Shown piece after piece: positions 21,331 through 33,900 of a DNA stretch of 64,000 nucleotides. The notes beneath the pieces are model-generated. The model saw only the letters and a list, made by a program, of their open reading frames with translations. It searched no databases and was not told the origin of the DNA. This DNA comes from Paraescarpia echinospica (lineage: Eukaryota > Annelida > Polychaeta > Sabellida > Siboglinidae), in contig CM034531.1 in assembly GCA_020002185.1 (NCBI GenBank), forward strand, positions 81,673,360-81,737,359, written 5' to 3'. Made by a program: the position numbers and the translations under genes. Numbering within the stretch: the first letter of the stretch is position 1; each line of letters starts with the position of its first letter.

Positions 21331-22584
21331 ACGTTTGTATTATTCCTGTACGCAGTGGGTCCGACAGTGGCTCCGCGACTCGGCCAAGCTGGTATGACAA
21401 CATGGTTGCAGTAGTTCCGCCACCAAGCGACCAACCATTAAATCATTTTTTATTATGAGGCTGTTTCATGAAGGCAATAGGATAATTATCATGTATATTT
21501 TATACACCGCAGGCATATTCTTCCTGGAATATAGCACTATAATTGGATTTAACTGAACTGCAGCTGACATCCAGTATAATATTTGTATGCATAACTTCAA
21601 ATTTAATGTATTAGATATCAGGTGAGATCATAACAATTACTTGTAATCAGGAAACTTATATTAACTAAGTAATAATACGTTATCTAAATGTCGTGATTTC
21701 CTGCGGTCTCCATCCTCGAGAGATTGTATAGCTAACACGTTAGTTTGTTTATATTTTGTCTGACCCTATCGACTTCCAGTTCCGGTGTCACGGGAGAACC
21801 GTCCAATCAATCTGCCGCTTATGACTTTTTCCCGCGAAATTTTCTCGATGCGTTCGAAGTAAGACTAAGAATCTACGTCGTCAACGATTTTACCAGACTG
21901 TCTACAAATGTGCGCTTAAGTCGTGAGTATAGTATTGTATTTAGAAGCAGTGTGTGTTAGGGAAGTGACATTTGTCTGTCAACGTAATATGCGTGACCTT
22001 GTTATTCAAAAACATTAACCTGTTGCACGTGAACTCAAAAACATTGGCTGAAACCCGTGGCGTGGGCCTGTAGTGTGTTCGTGCTGACAAATCACCATGC
22101 TGACACCATTGTATTTTTACTTACCTAGGTAGGCTTAGGTACCGAACGAGAGTGCATGCAGGCAATGTCAATGGGCCATGGTTGATTGGGCGATGATCTT
22201 TTCCTGTCTGGCCTAACCTGATCATTGCATATCGTCCACCGTGATCATGATTAATGAACTTGAAGGTCGGATAGGCGTCGTGAACTCTTCATGAATACAC
22301 TGGCCTAGAATTAGACTAGACTAGTCTAGAGTCTACTACTACTAACTAACTAGTAGTAGTACTTTTAACTAATCTGAGTAGATGTACTCGAGCAAACGAA
22401 ATGTATCAAATAAATAAAGCGCTTGACTTGACTGCTGTTAATCTTTGCCAGTTCCTAAAACTTGTCATTTTGAAACATTGGTTGGCATTAATTAAAACCC
22501 AACATATTGCGATAAATGTGAGCGGCATATATGTGAAATGGCCAGTATATTAATGTAATATTATTTATGACTATGAGACAGTAA
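21331..22584. other. Non-coding stretch, no gene recognised
   Basis: No ORF with family resemblance. CTAGACTAGTCTAG palindromes and (ACT/AGT)n runs lie at 22310-22365. AATAAAGCGCTTGACTTGAC at 22411-22430 resembles the end of an L2/CR1-like LINE. Confidence 0.4.
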
Positions 22585-22820
22585 ACAGAACCACCAGAAT
22601 AGCTCAAACTATTTTTTATAAAATCCAATATAAATTGTTTCCCATAGATGCCTACCTCTCCCCAGCCTCATCAAAAACTAGATCCAATCATTCCCTTAAG
22701 TTCTGTCAGTTTCCTGCACGCACAGATGTATTTAAATACAGTTTTTTCCCCATGGTCATTCCTGTGTGGAACTCTTTGTCAGCACGTGTTGCTGAGGCTC
22801 CCAGTTTGGGTATTTTCTAA
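22585..22820 (+). mobile_element. LINE ORF2 C-terminal fragment
   Basis: The reading around FYKIQYKLFPIDAYLSPAS and FFPMVIPVWNSLSA is the usual end of jockey/CR1-like ORF2 proteins (RSxxxxxFFPRxIxxWNxLP). It differs from the other LINE families in the window. The RT itself is absent, so this is a 5'-truncated remnant, followed by a T-rich region. Confidence 0.7.
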
Positions 22821-25129
22821 AGGGAGCTAGCCCATCTTTCCTTCTGATTTATTTGTATTTAAGACTTTGTTCCTGTCCGAAGTAGGGTAAATGAGGGACT
22901 AGGACTATGTCGGCCGGGGTTTATCTGCAGGGACTGCTATGGTTGCCGAATTGACCTGATACCTGAAAAAGACAAGGACAATTTTACTTTTTTTCTCTTC
23001 TCTCATACTTTTGATCTTTTGTATATTTAATTTTTCTTCTCTTTTTTTGTTTGCTCCAACAATAAACCAACCGTTGTTTAATGATCAAGATTGATCGGTC
23101 ACTGTGTCATACAGATATAGAGATGCACACTTCCTAATAGATGCACACACCCCCTTTTTACAGAAGTGAAACCATGTATGAAAACATAGGAATGTGCACT
23201 TTAATAATGCCAGATACGGTATACCCTCGCTAGTGCCACCTTGTGCATACTTTCTAGACAACAATTATTTGTTAACAATGCAGTGGTCAAAATAACTTGA
23301 TATTCATAATCATGTAACCTTATGTAGCCACAAGGATGGGTCAGAAGAACGAAGAGCGCCTGGATGTCCGACATAATGTCACCGGGAATCGCTCCCATTC
23401 GTACAGTGTTCGCAGTTCGTTGCCCGGACGTTGGCAAAGCACGCGATTTTGAATTATTTTAATCCCGATTCAGCACTTGTGGAGGATTTCCTACATTGTC
23501 CAATGGTATTTATCCAACGATGTTGTCTGGCTAACACAATGATTGTCTGTTTAGCATCGCTCAAATAATCGAATCAGTCTGACTCTATTCACCCTTTCTG
23601 TCATGTACCGTGGTCTGTCAATTGAATGCCGGCCGTTTTGGTAGATGTGCTGAATCCGTCCTTGCTACGTGTTGCCTGCCTTAGAGTTGCATCTGTGTGA
23701 CGTGTGTGCAAGTTATGCGTCCGCCCACCCCACACAGCTTGTGCTACATATGTCATGTGATAAATTAATAGACGCACACCCAAGCCCTTGCACTCGTCCA
23801 CTGCGTGTCTGTTGGGGATAATACGGTATTGATTACACAACATTTTTCAAACTTGTAAGATCCATAAATAATTGATACTTTGAATTTGAAAATGCTAAAT
23901 TCCTTAATTTGTGTTAAGGTGGCTGCATCGGCTATTATATGCTTCTTTTGAATTAATAATTTCTAATATAAGTTTTGAAGATAAGCTAACCATTTTTTCT
24001 CATAGGTTGCCTCAGATACTAAACAATACTCCAGACCAAAAATAATTGATTTTTTATGTTGTTTAGATATATTTAAATGTGTTTATAGACAATTAAAAAA
24101 TATGTCAAAAATCACCTTAAAATGGCATTTTATATTAAGAAACTCCCCAAAAGAAAAATTTGTATGGTTGTAAGTACAAACATGTTATTGACATTCATAC
24201 GAATAAAGAATAAAGAAATCAACTGACATGATACCCAGTGCAGCTACCTTAAAAGGGGACAAAATGTGTCAAAATGGACACCTTTTAAAAGGTTTATAAC
24301 TTTGATCTAATTGAGCTAGACTGCTACAGTAATAAATTTGATATCTATGGAATTGTTAAGTTTCACCATTACATCTAACACATTAACTTAATAATATTTA
24401 GCATAATGTTGACTTGCAAAGGCAATAATTAATGGGCAACATATCGTAATTGTATCAGGCCTCAAAGTTAATATTTTGAGCTAGGATAATTAAATTAATT
24501 AGGCGCAAAACATTTAGTTTAGGAGCATTTGACTAATTTAATGCAAAACTAAATGTGTGGTGGGTTTTATTTTATATACAACTTTTTTATAATAAATTCC
24601 AGATACAGTTATGTAATTTGACCTAGCCATGCATTCTACCCGATAATTTAGTTGTTATTTATAACCATAACAATTATTTAAGCGATTTATTATTTAAGCA
24701 CATTTATTTTGACTGTGTGTATTTCCATATAATACCACATGGAACACTCTCTCCCCTTTATGTTCTGATAGGCTTTGTATTGAAAGTGATTTCACTGTTT
24801 AAACTTTAAAAAAACCTAGCTAGTTAGTAAATTGTTGCCCCTTTCTGTAACTGAATACCCAAATACAGGGATGCTTGCATAGCAAAAAAGTCGTCATTCA
24901 CATGCTACAATGTATCAATATTTTACAGCCCTAGCCTGGTAAACAGGAACAGAGAAAGAGGTTAAATGTCATCATGCGTAATTTGTTTGATGGCTCAAAT
25001 GGTCAGTTTCCTGGCATGACAATAATTAATGGACAACATTCCAAGTAGCACATTGGGACTAAAGCAGTTCATCTAGTCGCAGGCGTAAGATTATACTCGC
25101 AAATGTTCCAACTTGAAGCCCTGTTGTAC
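22821..25129. other. AT-rich non-coding stretch
   Basis: More than 2 kb without a supportable gene or RNA. Short ORFs have no recognisable domain. A TCTTTT-rich segment at 22985-23050 probably belongs to the LINE remnant to its left. Confidence 0.45.
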
Positions 25130-25395
25130 TAATGTAGGAAAGCTGCCTGTCTTGCGCTATCTAGAGCTGCCAAATGGTGCCCTTCCACTACTCGTCTAGT
25201 TCGTCTCTCCACCATCTCGTTGGTCTTCCTCTAGATTGGTGCCCTTCGTAAGGTCTCCAGGTTGTGATACGTGATGTCCATCGGCTATCTCGTAGTCTGC
25301 TGATGTGCCCTGCCCAGCTCCACTTCTGTCTTCTGATAACAGACATATCAGTTCTGTAGTTCTTTATGTCTCTTATTTCCCTTCTTGAAGATTAT
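25130..25395 (-). mobile_element. RTE-like LINE 3' fragment
   Basis: On the minus strand the conceptual translation contains RRQKWSWAGHISRLRDSRW, then TTWRPYEGHQSRGRPTRWWR, the characteristic C-terminus of RTE/BovB-type RT proteins (KWxWAGHIxR...GRPxxRW). A stop interrupts it shortly after. No RT core is present. Confidence 0.75.
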
Positions 25396-26294
25396 TACCA
25401 TCTTTGCGTTCTCTATATTTTTTTGACTTGTCTGGTGACCCTGGACGCTATGTTTACTGCAGTGTGAATCCGGTATACTTCGCTAAAATGGTGTGAACAT
25501 TTCATATTCACCAAGACTAACTGATTTAGGATGAATAGTATTTTTTTACCAATTACTGCTGCAATGGTTGTCAACAGAATGTTTTAAAGCATCGACAGTG
25601 GCCGCGAGAGATCTGTGTGTATGTTCCGTCCAGTCTATAACTAAATCAGACCTAGTTTTGATCGAACTCGCTGTCACAGTAAACTTTGTTTTGTCACTAT
25701 GTGATCGCACATTTGATGTTGGACACTTTGAATAATCAAAACCCATCTCAACACGAACTTCTGTACCGAACTGTGTTAGTATGCCGTGTTACATCTAACT
25801 TGTCACTGCCGGCTATACTAAATTCGTCTTTATCACATCTTTGGACAATAGTTCATGTACGGATGACGTTAACCAGCAGGTTTATTTCAGATTCTCTCTT
25901 ACTACATATTTTGTGTTATACAAATATTGCTAAAACCGATTAAATGTACTGCTAAATTAATAAACGTTTTGTTAACGCCATAATTGAATATGAACAGGGA
26001 TACCTATTTATCCATAAATGATAATGTCATAAATAATGACATTGATGAAATGTAATAATGTATACAGCTGTACCACTTTTGCATATTGTCTTAAATTTAA
26101 TCTTTCTATCTCCGATGAAGTTGATGCCCGATTACACCACAAACTTTATACTCCGCTTTTGTTTGTTGTGACACAACAGTCGAGGTGATGTCACCGCAGG
26201 TAGACTGCTAGGATTTAGCATGGTGCGCATCTATGCGGGTTGGTGTTTCAGGCCGTACCTAAATTTGCAATCGCAAAATTTAATATTATTTTAG

Positions 26295-26650
26295 ATCACT
26301 GTAAAGATAATAATCTTACCTTCAAAGATGTCGTTAGATGCACGCAGGAATTTTGTTTACTTTTTTAAGTTATTGCCATTTGAACATTTCGTATACTCAA
26401 ACTTCCAATGGGATTTTAATTTTGTTGATAGAGTAAAGATAATAATCGTATCTACAAATATGCCGCTGAGTGTACCCATGATTTAGTTTTAGTTTTTGAG
26501 TGATTGCCGTTTGAACATTACGAATGCTTAGCGGATATAATGCAAGGTTGAGTATTCGTGACGTTCAAACGGCAATAACTCAAAAAATTAACACAATTCA
26601 TGTGTGCATCCAGCAACAAACTTGTAGATAAGATTACTATCTTTACTGTT
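26295..26650. repeat. Three copies of a about 95-bp dispersed repeat, one inverted
   Basis: Copies at about 26295-26395 and 26430-26530 are in the same orientation (GATAATAATC ... ATTGCCRTTTGAACATT), and a third at about 26548-26650 is inverted (GTTCAAACGGCAATAACTCA ... GATTACTATCTTTACTG). A fourth lies in a RIF1 intron near 34629-34730. This points to a multicopy foldback or MITE family. Confidence 0.75.
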
Positions 26651-26654
26651 TCTC

Positions 26655-26990
26655 ACCTTTCCTGCCTTCTCCCTGTGCGGGGTGGCGATTCTTGCAGTCT
26701 CTTCCACTTCTTGTCCTGAGCCCATTCTTCCTTCATCTGCCATGCCTTTAAATCTTCACTGTGTCCTACCATCTAAACTTGGGCCTCCCTCTCGCTCGTT
26801 TCCCCTCTATCTTCATCTCCATGGTGGGTATTATGTCTTCCCTTTCTTTCCTTCTTTTCACATGACCAAACCACTCCAGCCGTCTTCTCCTCATGATGAC
26901 AACAATGCTCTCCACATCGGATTCTTTCAAGATGTCCTCTTTCCTCCGGTGCTCTTGCAGGCTTACTGTGATGTAAAAAAATATTAAATT
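26655..26990 (-). mobile_element. RT-derived LINE 3' fragment, second RTE-like family
   Basis: The minus strand reads RRRRLEWFGHVKRRKER, then KIEGKRARGRPKFRW, the usual C-terminal block of RTE-like and related non-LTR proteins (RLxWFGHVxR...GKRxRGRPxxRW). It differs from the fragment at 25130. Confidence 0.75.
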
Positions 26991-27802
26991 CCGTGATTGC
27001 TATTCCATGTACAGTCTGAAACAAGAAGCCTCACTGTCGCTCGCCGTGCTCAGGAGTATTGCCTGTGGTGACGTCAGCAACATCTGATGGGCTGGTTGCT
27101 TTGTGACACGCAAATGACCACATTTGAGCAGGCTTAGTGACATGATTTTCTTCAAATTTGGCGCATTATTTAACAAGCGTATTAAGTTTACCTATACAAA
27201 TTTCATTTCACTTAGTCTTTGGGGAAACTTTTAGTATTAAATTCTATGGTTTCGTTTTGGAACATGTGTGGAAGGCCAAACGTCTTCCCTTTAACTTCTG
27301 CATAATATTAACTCCACCCGGGGCCGTATGCTGTCTTCCACCAAGTCCAGAAGAGAGGTATTATAAAAATGTTGACGTCGCAAAAATGAAATGTGGCTTC
27401 CCACCACGACCGACCACTATCAATTTAAAAAAATCATCAACAAATAAAGCAGACTTACGACATAATTAACATTTAATGATCACTGAACGACAGAAGAATG
27501 ATAGATTTGTCAGTGGGAGTCAGTTGTATTGTTGTGAATCATTTTGGTGATTTGATAGCGACTTTTGAACATGCTGCAAAACTGGGCTTCTGCGGCAAAT
27601 TTTGCCTCAGAAGGTACCCACTTTGGAATACCTATAAATAGCCAGCTTTAGCATTTCCGACTTATTACTGGTTTTGATGGAGTGGATTACATTAATACAT
27701 TGTTCAAAAGTTTGTGAATTGTTGGGCTGTCTTTGAGACGAAGGTTTGAGACACCCTGTGAATGTGAACCGTCTCTGACATGTCATGTCTTTCACGCTTC
27801 AG
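26991..27802. other. Region 5' of the RIF1 start; no promoter identified
   Basis: No ORF resembles a known protein. A palindromic CRE-type site TGACGTCA lies at 27069-27076, about 740 bp before the start codon. I see no TATA box or CpG-rich core. The RIF1 promoter or a 5' UTR exon should lie here or further left. Confidence 0.3.
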
Positions 27803-27813
27803 GTTACTGAAAG

Positions 27814-27923
27814 ATGGTTGCCGTGGCAACCGAGCAGTCTGGCTGGCAACAGTTGTTTCACACACTTAGTAACAAGTCTGCAACGGATCCAGAGAGAATT
27901 GTCATTTATCAGAAACTTGGCAG
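27814..27923 (+). CDS. RIF1: RIF1 exon 1 (residues 1-37)
   Basis: Starts at ATG 27814 (MVAVATEQSGWQQLFHTL). An upstream ATG at 27785 is in another frame and leads nowhere. A good acceptor (tctttcacgcttcag) ends at 27802, so a 5' UTR exon probably lies further left and this exon begins at 27803. Donor gtatgt, phase 2. Confidence 0.8.
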
Positions 27924-30900
27924 GTATGTTACATGTGTATTGCAAGCAGGGTTCGCACAGGTCCCCGAAAGTCTTGAATGTTCTTGGATTTGATTTTTTT
28001 GTTCGAGTACCCTCGAATGTTATTGAATTTTACTGGATGTTCTTGAATCAGATTTTCATGGACATTCAAGCACATTACTGACGAGTTGTCAACGAAATAA
28101 TTGTAATAATATTGTGTCGAACCCGTCAGTAATTTTTGTCATAAAATTGGTTATTAAAATTTCTGACAATTTTGCAAAAACAACATGGGGGAAGATGAAA
28201 ATTAGCGGTAACACGATTCAATAGATAGTGCCACATGAAATAGCAGTATGCATTATCGCAGACCTGCCTACCATTCCGCATTGTCTGGAATAATTCCGGA
28301 AATACACCTAAAATTACGGTATTACGATGAGGGATGAAAATATTACGAATTCTTTTGTTGTCACAATGAGCGTCAATCAATTCCGTACTCCTCAAATTTA
28401 GCTTCACTTTAATCAACAGGTGGCAGCATATATACGTTGCTTGTTGTGACATGGTTTTTCATTCGCTGCTTCTGGTCGTAATCTGGCCAATATGAAACAG
28501 CATTACGACAAATTCGCATTTCCGTGCTCAGGCGCTCAAACAAAACGAAGTCACGACTCACGCGGCCCGAAATGATGCCGGGGAATGAAACAGCACCACT
28601 ACCAGCCAAGAAGAAACGTGTACTGCAAACGTGTATAACAGCATGCACGCAGACATGGCCCGCTTTGTCAAGTTTAAAGAAGGGGGTTGGCTTTAGATAT
28701 TGCCAGATACACAAAATTTATTTTCCTATTTCACATGGTCACTGGTGACCGGGATAATTGCAGGTACTGACTACGTAATTAGACTAGTACTAGTGACAGA
28801 GTAGTGGGAGTTGTACTTGTAGTGTTAGGCCAACTGACTGTACTATGACTAAGTTAGTGTATTTATTGAGTTTAGTCTATCATTTACAGCCTATAACGAT
28901 GTCGATGACTAGCGTAACGTAACGGTTTTGACGTCCCTCGGCATGACTGTCTTTGATCTAGTCAAGCTACTATACTGTGTAGTCTATAGCCTGGCCCTAG
29001 GTATACCGGCTACTAATATTAATCCTAATCATAGGCTAATGACATCACAAATAGACAATGACGTGATGCATTGTTATAATTTGGCAAGTTTTTGTAGTCA
29101 GCATTTGAAATTTACATAAAATCAGAATTACAATATGGATACACTCATTTATATTACAGTTTCGCTTCTTCACGTTTGATTTCCATCAATGCTGCTTATG
29201 AACATCTACCTTACCTTGTTAACTGAACACTTCAAAACACCTCATAGTTTATTAGAGACAATTATGTTTTGGGTGCAACTATCATCATAGTCACAGTATC
29301 AAAGTATTACTGACAGTGGTGTTCTTTTCATGACAATATCTGACACGGTTCTGAACTATTACTGACAGCAAGCCTATATTCCTGAAAATCAGTGTAAATG
29401 GGAAGATGGATTACTGACAGGAAGTTTTTATGGTAGGCAGGTCTGTAATCACTAGATGTCGCCATCTAAACGCGTGAACCAATCAGATGCGCTCTTTCTC
29501 CATGTGTGCGGTCACTCGCCAACGTCCATATTGTTTATTTTAAATTTTGTTTCCATCATGTGTTCTTCAGTTTATGATTGACAATCGCCATACCTTGAGT
29601 TATGGATGACAGTTGATTCAGAGATGAGTGGTTACTGGATGGTGGTTATAAAAAATTGGGTTGTGAATATGATTGCCGTGACATTCAGATGTAAGTGCGA
29701 TGCAAGGAATGATACCAAAATAATGTGGACATCGGCTCTCAATCGTCATCACACACGCAGGCATTGCAAGCCTAAGGCAAATATAAAATGTCAGAAATCG
29801 AATGAAGGAAGAAAGCACCAGAAGAAATGTATTAGATTGACAATATATGAATAGTATTTTACTCCCCGGAGGAGAAACTTGTGGACACTGCTAATAATTT
29901 AATCAAGTTAAGTAAAAGATTGCTTTTTAAAGCATATAATTAAAGGCCAGGCCTAGGGTAAGGCAAAGCAGAAGACAACATTTTGAAAAATGAATATCAC
30001 ATCTTGGACTTGCCAAGACTGACTTGCATAGGCAATATCTCAGACTCACTGGGAAATTATGTGCACAGTTAGCCTAATGAGAATCTTAGTGAAAACATGA
30101 CACACTAAGCATCATTGCCATTGTCATGATTGTGAAAAGCAATTTTATTAGAGTTTAATAGTCTTCTGTGAGAATCTTCTAATCAAAACTTGTCATAAAA
30201 ACACCTATACACAATTACAAAAAAAGTAAATTCATAATAAAAAGGAGTGACACCGACTTACATCTAGTGGAAATGACATTAAATATTATATAAATATATA
30301 AATTATATAAATACTTTAACCGTTACGCTACCCACACTCGTCAACATTGTAAATGCGTCACTAAACACAGGAGTGTTTCCTGGTGAACTGAAAATTGCCC
30401 TAGTGACACCGTTACTGAAGAAAGCCTCACTTGACCAGAACGAACTGGAGAACTATCGTCCCATCTCCAACCTCGCTTTCATAGGAAAGTTGATCGAGCA
30501 AGTCGTCCTCAAATGCCTGAATCTGCACATGGCAACGAATAAGCTGCATGATGAAATGCAGTCGGCTTATAGACAACATCATTCTACAGTAACGGCTCTG
30601 ATGAAAGTACAACACGACATCGTGCGCAACCTTGACTCGGGACGTTGTGTCATGCTGGTTCTTCTTGACACGAGTGCAGCATTCGACACGATCAACCTTG
30701 ACAAATTGTTGAACACTCTGGTTTCACGATTCAACATCGGCGGTATGGCACTTGACTGGTTTAGATCATACTTGACCGGCAGATTTCAATGTGTGACAAT
30801 TGGTTCGTCTTCTTCGAACGCAATCCCCATCTACCACGGTGTACCTCAGGGTTCAGTACTTGGACCAGTGATGTTCAACACATATACGACACCCATTGCT

Positions 30901-33900
30901 GACATCTGCAAGAAACATCATATGCTTTACCACCGATTCGCCGATGACATCCAGCTATATGTCAGCTATAACCCTATGGTGTCTGGAAAACGCTAAACAG
31001 CTGCTCATCCAGTGCATCGCCGAGATTAGAGATCAACTTAAACTCAACAATGACAAAACTGAGTTTATCGTGCTGCAGTCACCGCACAATCTACGTGTTT
31101 ATGGCAGCCCCAGCTTGGAACTACCTGGACTTACCTTGCAATCAACAGATGCAGCCAGAAATCTAGGCTGCTACTTCGACCGACACATGCAGTTAGACCA
31201 CCTCGTCTCCAGCTACTGTTCTTCGGCCTACTACCATCTATGCCTGATCGGCAGAATTCGTCACCTGCTGACGCGAGACGCGTGCCATGCTGCAGTACGC
31301 TGTCTTGTGCTAAGTCGCCTCGACTACTGCAATGCTCTACTCGGTGGATTGAACAATGGACAGACCAACAGACTTCAACGAGCACAGAACTCAGCCGCTC
31401 GCCTCATCAACTGCGTCAGACGGCGAGATAACATCACACCAATTCTGCAATCACTGCATTGGCTGCCGATCAGAATGAGAATTACTTTCAAGATATGTAC
31501 TTACATATTTAAGATCCTGCATGGCTTAGCCCCGAACTATCTCAACTGTGCGATAGCTCGCAACACGCCCACACATGCATTGCGACCGGCGAGTGACGCA
31601 ACGCTTCTCGTGGTGACGGTGTCTAAGAGAACTGTCAGACGGGGCAGCTTTGCAGTGACAGGTCCACATATGTGGAATAGCTTGCCAAAGTGTATGCGAT
31701 CAGTTGGAACATTGGCGGCTTTCCGGAAACAACGTAAAACCCATCTATTTCGCCTGCACTACATGCCTTGATGCAAGCACTGCTGCCACATCTAAATGAC
31801 ACTGGTTTCTATTTGATAGTATTGATTGGTTTTTAATTTCATTGTTTGAAATTGTATTTTTACACCCTAATTTATTTATTTTTATTTCTGTATTTATATA
31901 TATATATATCTTTCTTTTATTTATTTGTTTATTTATTTATTTTTTTAATATTTATTTATTATTATTTTATCTTAGCTTTATTTATTTAATTAATTTATAT
32001 TTTAGCATTTAGTGAACACGTCATTTTAGTATGTGAAGCGCTTTGATTAGTATTTACTTACTTAAAAAGCGCTATATATTAAAAAACTGAATTATTATTA
32101 TAAGTATTGAACTTTTTTTTATAACACTAGAAAATGTTAATGAAAAGTCCTACTTTTTCCCCCAAAAAAGTTCTTGAATTTGACTTTGCTCATTCTGTAT
32201 GAACCCTGATTGCAAGTGTACTGCTGCAGGAACAACTACAGTCTCTAGGATTGTTTGTATGGTCTCTAGGACCATCTGTACGGTCTCTAGGACCATCTGT
32301 ACAGTCTGAACGACTGCCTAGAGCTACGGTCTCTAGGACCACCTAGAGCTGCGGTCTAGGACCGCACAGAGCTACAGTCTCTAGGATTGCCTAGAGCTAC
32401 AGTCTCTAGGACCGTCTATAGCTATGGTTTCTAGGACCATATAGAGCTACGGTCTCTAGGATTGCCCTTATGGTCTCATAAAATTCGATTTTGGCATAAC
32501 AAAATATTCCACTGACAAATATCACCATTTGTCATTTAGCAAACAAATGATTAAACATTATTATAACAAATGCGAGACCATTTGGCAATTTCAAGTCACT
32601 TAGCAAACTTACAAAAATAAAGAAAGAAACAGTTGTGATCCCAAACTAGGGATACAATTTATGCCTTTGTGCTCAGCACACAAAATGGTTTAAACATTTC
32701 AATTAATGCATAATCCTATGTCTTACTTTCATTGGTAATTGTTTTAAAAGGCTATGTCAATGTTAGACACATTTGTGTTACTAGGTAAATCTGAATTGTT
32801 TTTGTGGCAGTTTTATATTTTGTGTTATTTCAATTTTTTTGTGTTAATTATACAACATTTTTTTAACTGTGTTACAGCGAGCTTTGTGAAGTCCCTTCAG
32901 ATTGTTCCCTCGATGACATTCAAGATGATTTTACAAACACTGTGGCAGTAATATGTGGCGACATCAAGTGTGAGGATGAAGAACTAGCTCTGTGTGCGCT
33001 TTACGCAATGGGGCTCTGTCTACATCACCAACATATGGTGAGGTAGGTCACATGTGCAACTTGTAGGTAGGTAGATCACCTACACGTCTGTTTGTTTCCA
33101 CAAATCCTCTCATCTTACTAAATCACAGCACATTTCTATGTCAGTTCCTTCTGATTAGTTCCAGCGTTTTTCAATTACATTTTCCTCCATTACTGATTCT
33201 GTGTCATAGCTGTATCCACACCACTATCTCGCATTTACCATGCCCCCATAGATGTTGCGTTCACCATGCCCCCATAGATGTTGCATTCATCATCCCCCAT
33301 AGATGTCGCGTTCACCATCCCCCCATAGATGTCGCATTCATCATCCCCCATAGATGTCGTGTTCACCATCCCCTCATAGATGTCGCGTTCACCATACCCC
33401 ATAGATGTCGCGTTCACCATCCCCCCATAGATGTCGCGTTCACCACTTGCAACCACCCTTCACTTCCTTCAGTCCTATAATCGTCGTGGTTCCCTCCACT
33501 CCCAAATCATCCGCTCTCTCCATTGGCAGTTCCTGTCCATTCCATAGCTCTAATCCAGTTTATAACATGAATGTTCCAGCTTGATTGTATCTTCCTGTGT
33601 GTTGCAGTTTGTTGGGGAAAGACCAAATATCAGGTCTGTTGCGGGCTCTTTGTGACGTAGTCATGAAAACAACAAACAAGAACATCTGCACCAGAGCCCT
33701 CTGGTGTTTCGCCAAACAGAACCTTCCCGTGGAGGCCATAGAGGCTGAGGTAGGTACTGCACCTGTATGTCGATGTTGCATCAACTGTATTTGTCATGCT
33801 GCAGTGTCTATTGTTGCACATGGTTAGGGTCAGTTGGGGCTAGGCCTGGCAATAAGTATTTGAAAAAATCTCGTTTATTTTTCCATAAGAAGAAAAATAT

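Larger units (their letters stand above)
27947..32208. mobile_element. hAT transposon in RIF1 intron 1, with nested insertions
   Basis: Left end CAGGGTTCGCACAG and right end CTGTATGAACCCTG are terminal inverted repeats, flanked by an exact 8-bp target duplication ATTGCAAG (27939-27946 and 32209-32216). The 8-bp duplication and CAGGG ends define a hAT element. Both ends share CTTGAAT-rich subterminal motifs. At about 29605-29790 a decayed reading DEWLLDGGYKKL ... NVDIGS resembles the BED-like N-terminus of hAT transposases. Inside are another TIR element and a LINE. It lies only 23 bp after the exon 1 donor. Confidence 0.88.

Noticed and set aside
23601..23843. 80-codon minus-strand ORF near 23.7 kb and other 60-90 codon ORFs between 21 and 27 kb
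   Set aside because: No recognisable domain, no splice or start support, length expected by chance.
27069..27076. CRE site TGACGTCA as a RIF1 promoter element
   Set aside because: A single 8-bp match 740 bp from the start codon with no other promoter signal is too weak to call.
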